Below, piece by piece: positions 37,016 through 45,591 of a DNA stretch of 64,000 nucleotides. The translations under genes were made by a program, and so were the position numbers. Each line of letters opens with the position of its first letter. Within the stretch, counting starts at the first letter, position 1. Source of the stretch: Consotaella aegiceratis (GTDB taxonomy: Bacteria > Pseudomonadota > Alphaproteobacteria > Rhizobiales > Rhizobiaceae); assembly GCF_036541425.1 (NCBI RefSeq), contig NZ_JAZHFT010000011.1:1-64000 (forward strand), read 5' to 3'. The notes beneath the pieces were generated by a model that saw only the letters and a program-made list of their open reading frames with translations, was not told the origin of the DNA and did no database searches.

Positions 37016-38332
37016 TCAGGCCGGAAACAGATCGTCGAGCTCGCGATAATCGGGCGGCGTCGTGTCGATGGGGCGGCCGGCGCGCAGCACGATGCGGTCC
37101 GCCTGCGGTCGCGCCATCATCTCTGTCCAGTCGCGCGCCCGGAGCAGCACAAGATCGGCGGTCGAGCCTTCGCGGATTTGCGCGGGATAGTCGAACCCCG
37201 CGATCCCCGCCGGGATCGAGCCGACGGCGCGCAGCCAGTCGAAGGCGTCGCTGGCGGGGTGGTCGAAATGGGCGATGCGCGAGGCTTCGCGCAGCACCTC
37301 CAGCGCGTCGAGATCGCCATAGGCATAGAACGGGTCGCGCGTGTTGTCGGAGGCCAGCGCTACGGGCACGCCGGCCGCCTTCATCTCGTTGACGAGCGTG
37401 ACCCCACGCCAGCGCGGCGTGCTCACGGCGCCGTCGTTGTGCCGGTCCTGGAGATAGAGATTGCACATCGGCAGCGAGACAACCGAGATGCCCGCTTCAA
37501 CGACGCGTTCGATGGTCTCGGCAGCAAACCCCACGTCGTGAATCGCCAGCGAGCAGCAGTGCCCCGCGGTGACGCGGCCCTTAAAGCCAGTTTCGATGAT
37601 GAGATCAGCCAGCGCACGCAGCGAGCGCGCGGCCGGGTCCTCGCTTTCGTCGATATGAAGGTCCAGGTCGAGGCCATGCCGGCCGGCCGCCTCGATCGCG
37701 CCGCGCAGTGCGTCTTGCGCCCGGTCGAACACCGAGACGGCGCCGCCGAGCAGTCCCCCGGCCGCCTTGGCGGTGGCCGCGACGGTTTCCATGAGGCCGG
37801 GGTCGAGGAAGTGGTCGGGGCCGAGCAGCGCCACCGCCTGCAGCTCGATGCGGCCGCGCCAGCGCTCGCGCATCGCCTCGAAAACCGGCCAGGAGATCGC
37901 ATGCTGGGGCGGTGCGGAATCGAGATGGGTGCGGATCGCCGCCGTCCCATGCGCATGGGCGCAGCGCAGGGCGAAATCCATGCGGCGCTCGACGTCGCGC
38001 TCCGACCAGTTGGCGATACGGTCGGCGCTCACGGCTCCGAGCGCGCCCATGAAGCTGCCATCCGGGTTTGGCTGGCGGGGCCAGATGTGGCCCTTGTCGA
38101 GATGGGTGTGCAGATCGACGAAGGCGGGCAGGACGAGACCGCCGTCGCAGTCGTAGACGGTCATGCCTTCGAAGGGGGGAGAACTGCCCGCGACCGTGAT
38201 CGCGTCGATCCTTCCATCCTTGATCGCGATATCGACTCGGGCTGTTCCACCGCCGCTGCCGGGGCCGGCAGCCTCCGGCAGGGTCACATTCGTGAGGAGG
38301 ACCGCATTGTCCTTCGGAAAGTCCTTCGTCAT
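37016..38332 (-). CDS. Cytosine/creatinine deaminase-like amidohydrolase
   Basis: A 438-residue metal-dependent amidohydrolase of the CodA branch. The metal ligands are HTHLDKGH (His75, His77), LHIDESED (His and Glu), AGHCCSLA (His) and SDNTRDPFYAYGD (Asp), matching the pattern of Escherichia coli cytosine deaminase. CodA-type enzymes are known also to act on creatinine and isoguanine. ATG 38332 is chosen by domain start. The neighbours (NMT1/THI5-type importer, creatininase, RidA) point to deamination of an imported nitrogen heterocycle. Confidence 0.85.
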   Translation of the reverse strand: MTKDFPKDNAVLLTNVTLPEAAGPGSGGGTARVDIAIKDGRIDAITVAGSSPPFEGMTVYDCDGGLVLPAFVDLHTHLDKGHIWPRQPNPDGSFMGALGAVSADRIANWSERDVERRMDFALRCAHAHGTAAIRTHLDSAPPQHAISWPVFEAMRERWRGRIELQAVALLGPDHFLDPGLMETVAATAKAAGGLLGGAVSVFDRAQDALRGAIEAAGRHGLDLDLHIDESEDPAARSLRALADLIIETGFKGRVTAGHCCSLAIHDVGFAAETIERVVEAGISVVSLPMCNLYLQDRHNDGAVSTPRWRGVTLVNEMKAAGVPVALASDNTRDPFYAYGDLDALEVLREASRIAHFDHPASDAFDWLRAVGSIPAGIAGFDYPAQIREGSTADLVLLRARDWTEMMARPQADRIVLRAGRPIDTTPPDYRELDDLFPA

Positions 38333-38346
38333 CGCCCCTGCCAAGC

Positions 38347-39234
38347 TCAGTTCTCGCGCTTCAGCGCGCTTTCGTGCCAGCGGCGTAGCGCCAGCCACGA
38401 GATCAGCGAAGTGACGCCGAAGATTGCGACGCCGGTCAGCGATAGAAGCACGAGGGCGGCGAAGAGGCGCGGAATATTGAGCCGGTACTGCGCCTCCAGC
38501 AGACGGAAGGCGAGGCCCGAGCCGGCCCCGGCGGAACCTGCCGCAAATTCGGCGACGACCGCCGCGATCAACGCGAGGCCGCCGCCGATCTTCAGGCCCG
38601 CCATGAAATAGGGAAGGGCGGCCGGCAGCTTGAGCTGGACCAGCGTCTGCCAGCGCGAGGCGCCGTAGAGCTCGAACAGGTTGAGCAGATTGTGGTCGAC
38701 GCTCTTCAGCCCCTGCACCATGTTCGACAGGATCGGGAAGAAGGCGACGAGAAACGCGCAGATCAGCAGCGCCACTTGAGTCGACGAGGCATAGACCAGG
38801 ATCAACGGTGCGATCGCCACGATCGGCGTCACCTGCAGGATCACCGCGTAGGGGTAGAGTGCCAGCTCGATCCAGCGCGACTGGACCAGCAGCACGGCCA
38901 GCGCCACACCGCCGACGAGCGCCAGCGCCAACGCCATGAAGGTGATCTTCAGCGTGACCAAGAGCGCCGGATAGAGCGTGCCCCAGTCGGTCCACAAGGC
39001 CGTGACGACGACGACGGGGCTCGGCAGGATGTAGGTGGGCACTTCGAAAACCATGACATAGAGCTGCCAGATCACCAGGCTGAGCAGCAGCATGCCGGCA
39101 GGGATGGCGATCTTGAGCAGCCGCTCGGGCGGGCCGCTCGGCTGCTCCTCGGCGCCGGGCGTCTCGATCAGAAGCGCGTCCGGCTCGTCGGCGGCCGGTG
39201 CGGCGACCGCGCTGGTGGCGGGAAGATCGCTCAT
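38347..39234 (-). CDS. NMT1-type ABC importer, permease
   Basis: A 295-residue inner-membrane permease of the SsuC/TauC (BPD_transp_1) type. A 45-residue cytosolic lead precedes about six membrane segments. The EAA loop is LYGASRWQTLVQLKLPAALP. ATG 39234 overlaps the ATPase stop by 4 bases. It acts with the ATPase (39231-40070) and the binding protein (40090-41103). Confidence 0.9.
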   Translation of the reverse strand: MSDLPATSAVAAPAADEPDALLIETPGAEEQPSGPPERLLKIAIPAGMLLLSLVIWQLYVMVFEVPTYILPSPVVVVTALWTDWGTLYPALLVTLKITFMALALALVGGVALAVLLVQSRWIELALYPYAVILQVTPIVAIAPLILVYASSTQVALLICAFLVAFFPILSNMVQGLKSVDHNLLNLFELYGASRWQTLVQLKLPAALPYFMAGLKIGGGLALIAAVVAEFAAGSAGAGSGLAFRLLEAQYRLNIPRLFAALVLLSLTGVAIFGVTSLISWLALRRWHESALKREN

Positions 39235-40070
39235 GCCGCCTGGCTCACACCGTGGATCGCGCCCTGAAGCGCATTCGAGACACGTCGGCAGAGCGCCGCA
39301 TAGTCCTCGGTCGCGCGGAAATCTCCGTCGCGCGGCCATGGGGGGCCGAGCGCGATGTCGGAGACGACGCGGCCCGGCCGCGCGCCCATGACGACGATGC
39401 GGCTCGACAGATAGGCGGCCTCGTAGACCGAATGAGTGACGAAGACGACGGTGAGATCGGCGTCATGCCAAAGCCGCAGGACGTCGTTGTTGAGCTTCTG
39501 CCGGGTGATCTCGTCGAGCGCGGCGAAGGGCTCGTCCATCAGAAGCAGCTTCGGCCGGGTGACGAGCGCGCGGGCGATCGACACGCGCATCTTCATGCCG
39601 CCCGACAGTTCGCGCGGATAGGCTTTGGCGAAATCCTTCAGCCCGACGGTCTCCAGCGCCGCCATGATGCGCTCGGTGGCACCTTTGCGCGAGAAGCCCT
39701 TGAGCCGAAGCGGCAGATGCACGTTGCCGAACACCGTCGCCCAAGGCATCAGCGTCGGCTCCTGGAAGACGAAGCCGATCTCTGCCTCGGGTTTGCCCTG
39801 GCTATCGATGCGCGACGTCGGCCATTCGATCGTGCCGGTGCTGGCCGACCCCAGCCCGGCGATGATGCGTAGCGCCGTCGACTTGCCGCAGCCGGAGGGT
39901 CCGAGCAGGCTGACGAACTCACCCGGCACGACGTCGAGCGTCATGCGCGACAGCGCCAGCGTATCGTTGGAAAACCGCTTCGAGATGTTCTTCAGCGCGA
40001 CCACCGGCCGTGTGTGAGCCGTCGAGCCGGCCATACTCGTGTCGCGCTGTTGGGTCATCGACATGGACAT
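39231..40070 (-). CDS. NMT1-type ABC importer, ATPase
   Basis: A 279-residue SsuB/TauB-type ATPase. Walker A is GPSGCGKST, the signature is LSGGMKMRVSIARAL and Walker B is LLLMDEPFAALD. The Q-loop is FVFQEPTLMPW. Several ATGs lie close together (40070, 40064, 40058, 40034); 40070 is taken as the first, with weak ribosome-binding sites for all. It ends in an ATGA overlap with the permease gene. Confidence 0.9.
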   Translation of the reverse strand: MSMSMTQQRDTSMAGSTAHTRPVVALKNISKRFSNDTLALSRMTLDVVPGEFVSLLGPSGCGKSTALRIIAGLGSASTGTIEWPTSRIDSQGKPEAEIGFVFQEPTLMPWATVFGNVHLPLRLKGFSRKGATERIMAALETVGLKDFAKAYPRELSGGMKMRVSIARALVTRPKLLLMDEPFAALDEITRQKLNNDVLRLWHDADLTVVFVTHSVYEAAYLSSRIVVMGARPGRVVSDIALGPPWPRDGDFRATEDYAALCRRVSNALQGAIHGVSQAA

Positions 40071-40089
40071 CGCGATCTCGTCCCGGCGA

Positions 40090-41103
40090 TCAGCCCTTGG
40101 CGAGGTCCATACCGACACCCTTGCAGACGAAATCGAGCGTGTAGGCCTTCTTGTAGTCGAGGTCGCCGTCGACGACGCCGATCTCGACCATCTTGTCGAA
40201 GAAGTCCTTGTAGTGCTCGTTGGTCATGCATCCGATGCCCTTGGCTTCGGCGTCGCCCGAGACCAGGATGCCATACTCCTTCATCTTTTCCAGCGAGTAG
40301 GCCAGCTGGCCGTCGGTCATCTCGGGATTGTCCTTCTTGATCAATTCGTTGGCCGCCGTGTTGTCACCGTAGAGGTAGGTGTACCAGCCGATGATCGAGG
40401 CATCGACGAAGCGCTGGACGACGTCGGGCTTCTCCTCGACCATCGAAACCTGCGTCTCGATCGTGGTGGAATAGGGCGAATAGCCCTGGTCGGCGATCAG
40501 GAACACTTTCGGCGTCCAGCCGGCCTGGCGCTCCACTTCGTAGGGCTCGGAGGTCAGATAGCCCTGCTGAGCCGACTGCGGATCGGCGATGAACGGGGTG
40601 GGATTGAACTGATAGGGCTTGAACTGCTCGTCGGAGAAGCCTTCGTAATTCGCCTTCATCCAGGCGAAGTAGGTGATGAAGCCTTCCTTGCCCATGAAGA
40701 TGGTCGGCAGCTTCGCAAGATCGGCGAACTCTTCGACGCCCTGGTCGGGATGCGCCATCAGGATCTGCGGATCCTTCTGGAAGATCGAGGCGACCGTGAT
40801 CAGCGGCACGCCTTGCTTGACGGCGTCGAAGGAGCCCAATGTGCCGCCCATGTAGAAGTCGACTTGGCCGGCCATCAGCAGGTTGCGGTTGGCGGCCTGC
40901 GGCCCGCCCTGGCGAATCGTCACCTTCAGGCCGTACTTCTCGTAGGTGCCATCGGCCACCGCCTGATAGTAGCCGCCATGCTCGGCCTGGGCGAGCCAGT
41001 TGGTGGCGAAGGTGACCTCGTCGAGGTCTTGCGCCGTGGCGGCAAGCGGACCGAGGCCGGCCAACAGAACGGGAACGCTGAGGACGATCTTCCAGACAGA
41101 CAT
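40090..41103 (-). CDS. NMT1/THI5-like ABC importer, binding protein
   Basis: A 337-residue periplasmic protein with a signal peptide ending at AATAQ (about residue 24) and an NMT1/THI5-type domain. ATNWLAQAEHGGYYQA and VDFYMGGTLGSFDAVKQG match the pattern of binders of pyrimidines, nitrate, sulfonates or hydantoins. ThiY of this family binds thiamine pyrimidine precursors. AAGGAAGCGAG precedes ATG 41103. It is the first gene of a six-gene operon, and divergent from RidA. Confidence 0.88.
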   Translation of the reverse strand: MSVWKIVLSVPVLLAGLGPLAATAQDLDEVTFATNWLAQAEHGGYYQAVADGTYEKYGLKVTIRQGGPQAANRNLLMAGQVDFYMGGTLGSFDAVKQGVPLITVASIFQKDPQILMAHPDQGVEEFADLAKLPTIFMGKEGFITYFAWMKANYEGFSDEQFKPYQFNPTPFIADPQSAQQGYLTSEPYEVERQAGWTPKVFLIADQGYSPYSTTIETQVSMVEEKPDVVQRFVDASIIGWYTYLYGDNTAANELIKKDNPEMTDGQLAYSLEKMKEYGILVSGDAEAKGIGCMTNEHYKDFFDKMVEIGVVDGDLDYKKAYTLDFVCKGVGMDLAKG

Positions 41104-41269
41104 GACACTCGCTTCCTTTAGGCGGGTCAAAACGCGCAGCGCGGGGAGGCTTGCTGCGACCGCCTGTCGCAGACTATTTTTAGGGCATGTTCATTTGCAA
41201 GGCATTTTTTGTTAGGAACCGGTCCCGTTCCCAGCATAATGCTGCGAGTTTCGGACGGGGATCCGCGCC
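41104..41269. promoter_or_regulatory. Divergent promoter region, NMT1 operon / RidA
   Basis: The 166-base gap holds the start signals of both directions. On the - strand TTGCAA (41200-41195) and ATAGTC (41177-41172) are spaced 17 bases apart, a weak but plausible promoter. GGAAC at 41215-41219 and GTTCC at 41227-41231 form a 17-base inverted repeat that could be an operator. CATAAT at 41235-41240 could be the -10 of the rightward promoter. Confidence 0.3.
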
Positions 41270-41677
41270 GTGAAAAGCCTGACGCCTGCCACCATCCAGC
41301 CGCCCTTCGCGGCCTATTCGCATGGTGTGGAAATCCCTGCCGGCCAGAAGCTTGTCTTCTGCTCCGGACAACTCGGGATCGGCCGCGAGGGAGATGTCCC
41401 CGTCGACTGTACCGGCCAGGCCGAGCTCTGCTTTGCCAATATCGCGGCGATTCTCGCCGAGGCCGGGCTTGGATTGGCCGATGTCGTGCGGATCAACGCC
41501 TACGTGGCGGGGCGCGAACATCTCGCGGCCTATATGGCGGTGCGCGATCGGCTGTTCGCCGAGCCCTATCCGGCCTCGACCCTGATGATCGTCTCGGGCT
41601 TTGCCCGGCCGGAATTCGTGGTCGAGATCGAGGTCGTGGCCGCCGGGGTGGCCGAGGCGCAGGTTTTTCAAGCGTAG
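41270..41677 (+). CDS. RidA family protein (enamine/imine deaminase type)
   Basis: A 135-residue YjgF/RidA-type protein. RidA proteins hydrolyse reactive enamines and imines to ketones and ammonia; others act in pyrimidine or aromatic nitrogen catabolism. The family core reads PFAAYSHGVE, CSGQLGI and PEFVVEIEVVAA, though the usual catalytic Arg context (NxxxR) is changed to GFARPEF. Start is GTG 41270 with GGGGAT before it. It is divergent from the NMT1-type operon and followed by a creatininase. Confidence 0.85.
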   Translation: MKSLTPATIQPPFAAYSHGVEIPAGQKLVFCSGQLGIGREGDVPVDCTGQAELCFANIAAILAEAGLGLADVVRINAYVAGREHLAAYMAVRDRLFAEPYPASTLMIVSGFARPEFVVEIEVVAAGVAEAQVFQA

Positions 41678-41731
41678 AGCCGGCGCGACTCGCAATGCGC
41701 TGAAACTCAGCAAGATGAAAGAGGAAGGCCG

Positions 41732-42517
41732 ATGGCATCGAAGGTCTGGTGGGCCGAGCACAAGACGACCGACTACCCGTCGATCGATCCGATGCGCACG
41801 ATCGCGGTGCTGCCGATCGCGGCGATCGAGCAGCACGGGCCGCATCTGCCGGTCGGCACCGACACGATGATCAATCAGGGCATGCTGGAGACGATGATCG
41901 CGATGTTGCCGGGCGATCTCGACCTGCGCATCCTGCCGATCCAGGCGGTCGGCAAGTCGAACGAGCATCTGCACGCGCCGGGCACCCTGACCCTGCCGCC
42001 GGCCGTCCTCATCGAAGCCTGGACCGAGCTCGGCCTGTCGGTGGCGCGCGCCGGCGTCAAGAAGCTCGTCTTCGTCAACTCTCATGGCGGCAACGAGGAG
42101 GTGATGGGTATCGTCGCGCGCGAGCTGCGGGTGCGCGCCAAGATGCTGGTGGTCAAGACCGCGTGGGCTCGATTCGGTCATCCCGAAGGCATGATCTCCG
42201 CCCTCGAACAGCGCCACGGCATCCATGGCGGCGAGGTCGAGACCTCGCTCATGCTCCACTTCCGGCCCGATCTGGTGGATATGGCCAAGGCCGAGAATTT
42301 TCGCTCCACGGCGGCCGACGACGAAGCGGCCTTCGAGTTCCTGCGGCCCACCGGTACCCACGCCCGCGCTTGGATCGCCAGCGACCTCAATCCCCAAGGC
42401 GCGGTCGGCGATGCCTCCAAGGCGACGGCCGAGAAGGGCCGGCTCATCGCCGAGCACGAGGCCGCTGGTTTTCTCCGCTTGCTGACGGACGTCAGCCGTG
42501 CATCCATTCCTCTTTAG
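41732..42517 (+). CDS. Creatininase family amidohydrolase
   Basis: A 261-residue metal-dependent cyclic-amide hydrolase. Metal-binding motifs are EQHGPHLPVGTDT, NSHGGN and GIHGGEVETS. The family includes creatinine amidohydrolase, which opens creatinine to creatine, and deformylases of flavin synthesis. AGAGGAAGG precedes ATG 41732. Together with RidA and the divergent CodA-like amidohydrolase it suggests breakdown of an imported cyclic amide such as creatinine or a hydantoin. The specificity cannot be set from sequence alone. Confidence 0.88.
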   Translation: MASKVWWAEHKTTDYPSIDPMRTIAVLPIAAIEQHGPHLPVGTDTMINQGMLETMIAMLPGDLDLRILPIQAVGKSNEHLHAPGTLTLPPAVLIEAWTELGLSVARAGVKKLVFVNSHGGNEEVMGIVARELRVRAKMLVVKTAWARFGHPEGMISALEQRHGIHGGEVETSLMLHFRPDLVDMAKAENFRSTAADDEAAFEFLRPTGTHARAWIASDLNPQGAVGDASKATAEKGRLIAEHEAAGFLRLLTDVSRASIPL

Positions 42518-42572
42518 GTGATCCCGGAGAGGAAAATGGGGATCACTGCGCATTCAGGCTTGATCAAAAGCC

Positions 42573-42586
42573 ATGAAACGTTTCAT
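42573..42586. promoter_or_regulatory. LacI-type operator, start of nucleoside island
   Basis: ATGAAACGTTTCAT is a perfect 14-base palindrome with the CG centre typical of LacI-family operators. TTGATC (42560-42565) lies 7 bases upstream and may be a -35 box, so a bound repressor would cover the -10. The first gene of the operon starts at 42666. A 12/14 match stands at 56494-56507 before the convergent operon, and a LacI gene (50462-51484) lies between them. Confidence 0.75.
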
Positions 42587-42665
42587 TGTTGAGCCGTCTT
42601 GGTTGGCATTTCGTGCTGCGCGAACCGGGCCGGAAAAGTTGGATAACTTGTCGAGGATCGTCACG

Positions 42666-43982
42666 ATGAAGACAACCGCAACCGCTCTGGCCGCCCTGCT
42701 GGTCGCGACGGCATCCCCTGCCTTCGCCCAGGAAAAGGTGTCGCTCTGGTTCTGGGGCGCGCCGCCCAACCTGCAGGACGCGCTGCAAAAGACCCTGGTC
42801 GATCCGTTCAACGAATCCCAGGACAAGTACCAGCTCGAGATCGAATACCTGAACGACGTCGACAACGACGTTCGCGTCGCGGTGCTGGCGGGCGAGGGGC
42901 CCGATCTCGTCTATACGTCCGGCCCGTCCTACATCGCGCCGCTGGCCCAGGCCGGCGTGTTAGAGCCGCTCGATGCCTATGCCGAGCAGTATGGCTGGGC
43001 CGATCGGCTGCTCAAGCCGGTGCTCGACACCTGCCAGCAGCTCGACCATCTCTACTGCATGCCGCCGTCGCTGATCTCCGACGGTGTGTTCTACAACAAG
43101 GCGCTTCTGGACGAAAAAGGCTGGGCCGTTCCCAAGACGCTGGATGAAGCCGAGACCGTCATGAAGGCGGCCCAGGCCGACGGCCTCTATGCCTCGGTCA
43201 CCGGCAACAAGGGCTGGCAGCCGGTCAACGAGAACTACGCCTCGATCTTCATCAACAACCTGGTCGGGCCGCAGCGCTTCTACGACATTCTGTCGACCGG
43301 GAAGGGCTGGCAGGACGACGACATGGTCAAGGCCATCGAGGAGTCGAAGCGCTGGTTCGAGGCCGGCTATCTGGGCGGCGACGACTATTTCTCGCTGAAC
43401 TTCGACGAGTCGATCTCGCTGGTCAGCCAGAAGCGCGCGCCGTTCTTCTTCGCCCCCTCGATCGGCTTTCAATGGGCCACCAACTACTTCACCGGCGATC
43501 AGGCCGGCGATTTCGCCTTCGCGCCGATCCCGCAGATGGACGAGAGCCTGCCCTATCCGATCTATGATCTCGGCGTCGCCTTCACGCTGTCGATCAACGC
43601 CAATTCGGAGGTCAAGGACGGCGCGGCCGCGGTGCTCGACCGCATCTTCAGCCCCGAGTTCGCGACCGAGATCGCCAAGGTGTGGCCGGGCTACTGGTCG
43701 ATTCCGCTGAAAGAATTCCCCTCGGCCGACGGTACGACCGGCCTGACGAAGTCCTATCTCGAAGCCATGGCCGATATGACCAAGGCGGTGGACGCCGGCA
43801 CCTTCGGCTTCAAGATCGGCACCTTCTTCCCGCCGGCAACCAACCAGGTGATGTTCGAAGACATCGAGTCGGTCTGGCTCGGTCGCATGACGGCCGAGGA
43901 CATGCTCGCCAAGGCGGCCAAGACCTACAAGGACGAGATGGACAAGGGTCTCACCCAGGATCTGCCCAAGCCGGCGATGTAA
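42666..43982 (+). CDS. CUT1-type ABC importer, binding protein
   Basis: A 438-residue family 1 solute-binding protein (MalE/UgpB-like), exported by a signal peptide ending at SPAFAQ (about residue 22). KVSLWFWGAPP and GEGPDLVYTSGP are the usual first-strand motifs. A possible disulfide pair lies in DTCQQLDHLYCMPPS. Large binders of this class take oligosaccharides, glycerol-phosphate diesters or related compounds. Its permeases and ATPase are encoded 12 kb away in the convergent operon (51536-56466), which lacks its own binding protein. Confidence 0.9.
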   Translation: MKTTATALAALLVATASPAFAQEKVSLWFWGAPPNLQDALQKTLVDPFNESQDKYQLEIEYLNDVDNDVRVAVLAGEGPDLVYTSGPSYIAPLAQAGVLEPLDAYAEQYGWADRLLKPVLDTCQQLDHLYCMPPSLISDGVFYNKALLDEKGWAVPKTLDEAETVMKAAQADGLYASVTGNKGWQPVNENYASIFINNLVGPQRFYDILSTGKGWQDDDMVKAIEESKRWFEAGYLGGDDYFSLNFDESISLVSQKRAPFFFAPSIGFQWATNYFTGDQAGDFAFAPIPQMDESLPYPIYDLGVAFTLSINANSEVKDGAAAVLDRIFSPEFATEIAKVWPGYWSIPLKEFPSADGTTGLTKSYLEAMADMTKAVDAGTFGFKIGTFFPPATNQVMFEDIESVWLGRMTAEDMLAKAAKTYKDEMDKGLTQDLPKPAM

Positions 43983-44065
43983 CTCAAGGCCCGGCGGGTG
44001 TCGTGGCATGGATCGACGCCGCTACGCCCGCCGACCGATCGTATTGAATATCTTCGGAGCTCTCC

Positions 44066-45187
44066 ATGTCCGGCAATCCCATGCGGGACCAGATCCTTGC
44101 CACGCCAGCCGCCCTCAAGGCGGCGTTCGACGAGCTGGAATTGGCGGTCCGGCTGGTTCTGAGCTTCGAGGAGATCTTCCGCAGCCGCCGCATCGTGCTG
44201 ACCGGCAGCGGCGATTCCTATTTCGCCGCGGCGGCAGCCGAATTCGCGTTTTTGAAGCACGCCGGCCTGCCGGTCGAAGTCCGCACGCCGCTCGATGCCG
44301 GACGCTACCATGCTGCTGTCTCGCGGCCGCGCGACATCGAGAACACTTTGGTCGTCGCGCTGTCCAATTCCGGCGGTGCCGCGCGCACCGCCGAGGCGGC
44401 GGGGCTCTATCGGGCGCGCGGTGCCTTGGTGCTGGCTCTGACCAAGGATCGCGACAGCCGCCTGGCCGCCGCGGCCGACAAGACGCTGGTGACGCCGGTG
44501 CCGACGCTTCCTCCCGCGCCGGGCTATGGCGCCTACCTGTTCGCGCTGCTTGCCTTGCAACTCCTGGCGATCCGTCTGGGCGAGGTGCGCGCTGAGATGA
44601 CGATGGACCAGGCGCAGGCCCTTCGCATGGACCTCAAGCGCCATCTGGACGATCTCGCGGCGGTGACCGAGGCGACGGATGCGCCGGCCCGCTCAGTGGC
44701 GGACAAGCTCCAAGCGGCGGCCTTGATCGAATTCCTCGGCGCCGGTCCAAGCCGCGCCGTCGCCGACTACGGCGCGGCGAAGATCCTCGAAGCTTGCGGC
44801 CGCCACGCTCTCGCCCGCGATCTCGAGGAGTGGGTTCACCTCAACTATTTCGACGGTGCGCCGGCCGAGATCGCGACGATGGCGATCCTGCCGGTAGGGA
44901 GCCGCGCGACGAGCCGTGTTGACGAAGTGGCCGCCTATTGGGCCAAGCTGCGCGCGAACTTCACCGTCGTGGGCGGCCCGATGGACGGCGCGGCCGCTTT
45001 GCCGGTCCAGCCTGCCATCGCCGAGGAATTTTCGCCGTTGCTCACCAGCGTCGGGCCGGCGCTCGTGACCGCGCATCTGAGCGAGTTGCTCGGCGCCGAC
45101 TATGGGCGCGGTGCGACCGGACCCTGGTCGGACTGCCGGGATGCCGCCACCGTCCAGGGCGGCCGGATCGAGACGAGCTTTTCATGA
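44066..45187 (+). CDS. Double-SIS sugar isomerase-like protein
   Basis: A 373-residue protein with two SIS domains of the GlmS-C-terminal/AgaS/FrlB type, without the glutaminase domain. The first domain has VLTGSGDSYFAAAAAEF and ALSNSGGAARTAEA, the usual sugar-phosphate serine loop. The second has EFLGAGPSRAVADYGAAK and EEWVHLNYF. It probably isomerises or deaminates a sugar phosphate, or cleaves an aldose-amine linkage as FrlB does. It lies 83 bases behind the binding-protein gene and overlaps YjbQ by 4 bases. Confidence 0.85.
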   Translation: MSGNPMRDQILATPAALKAAFDELELAVRLVLSFEEIFRSRRIVLTGSGDSYFAAAAAEFAFLKHAGLPVEVRTPLDAGRYHAAVSRPRDIENTLVVALSNSGGAARTAEAAGLYRARGALVLALTKDRDSRLAAAADKTLVTPVPTLPPAPGYGAYLFALLALQLLAIRLGEVRAEMTMDQAQALRMDLKRHLDDLAAVTEATDAPARSVADKLQAAALIEFLGAGPSRAVADYGAAKILEACGRHALARDLEEWVHLNYFDGAPAEIATMAILPVGSRATSRVDEVAAYWAKLRANFTVVGGPMDGAAALPVQPAIAEEFSPLLTSVGPALVTAHLSELLGADYGRGATGPWSDCRDAATVQGGRIETSFS

Positions 45188-45591
45188 CCCTGTCCAACCA
45201 CAAGCTCGCAACGTCGGAGAACGGGGCCACCGAGATTACCCAGACCGTCGCCGAGGCGGTGAAGGCGAGCGGCGTCGAGGACGGCCTTTGCATCGTCTTC
45301 GTGCCGCATACGACGGCCGGGCTTTCGATCACCTCGCGCTGGGACGCCAAAGGCCTCGAAGACATTCACGACGACATCGACCGGCTGGTGCCGACGCGTA
45401 TCGACTTCAAGCACCAGTTCGACACGCCGCAGGATGCTGCCGGCCATGTGAAGTCGGTGCTGGTGGGGGTCAGCCTGCCGCTGATCATTACCGAGGGTGC
45501 GCTGCTGCTCGGCCACTCGCAGGGCATCTTCTTCCACGAGTTCGATGGACCCCGCCAGCGCCAGTTCTTCGTCCGGTGCGGTTGTGACTGA
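45184..45591 (+). CDS. yjbQ: YjbQ family protein (UPF0047)
   Basis: A 135-residue protein of the YjbQ/UPF0047 family, which folds as a small beta barrel with a metal-like site and has weak thiamine-phosphate-synthase activity in other bacteria. The family motifs are FVPHTTAGLSI, DDIDRLVP and GQSLPL/ITEGALLLGHSQGIFFHEFDGP. It overlaps both the SIS gene (ATGA at 45184-45187) and the following kinase frame, so it is an integral part of the operon. Its role here is unknown. Confidence 0.9.
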   Translation: MTLSNHKLATSENGATEITQTVAEAVKASGVEDGLCIVFVPHTTAGLSITSRWDAKGLEDIHDDIDRLVPTRIDFKHQFDTPQDAAGHVKSVLVGVSLPLIITEGALLLGHSQGIFFHEFDGPRQRQFFVRCGCD

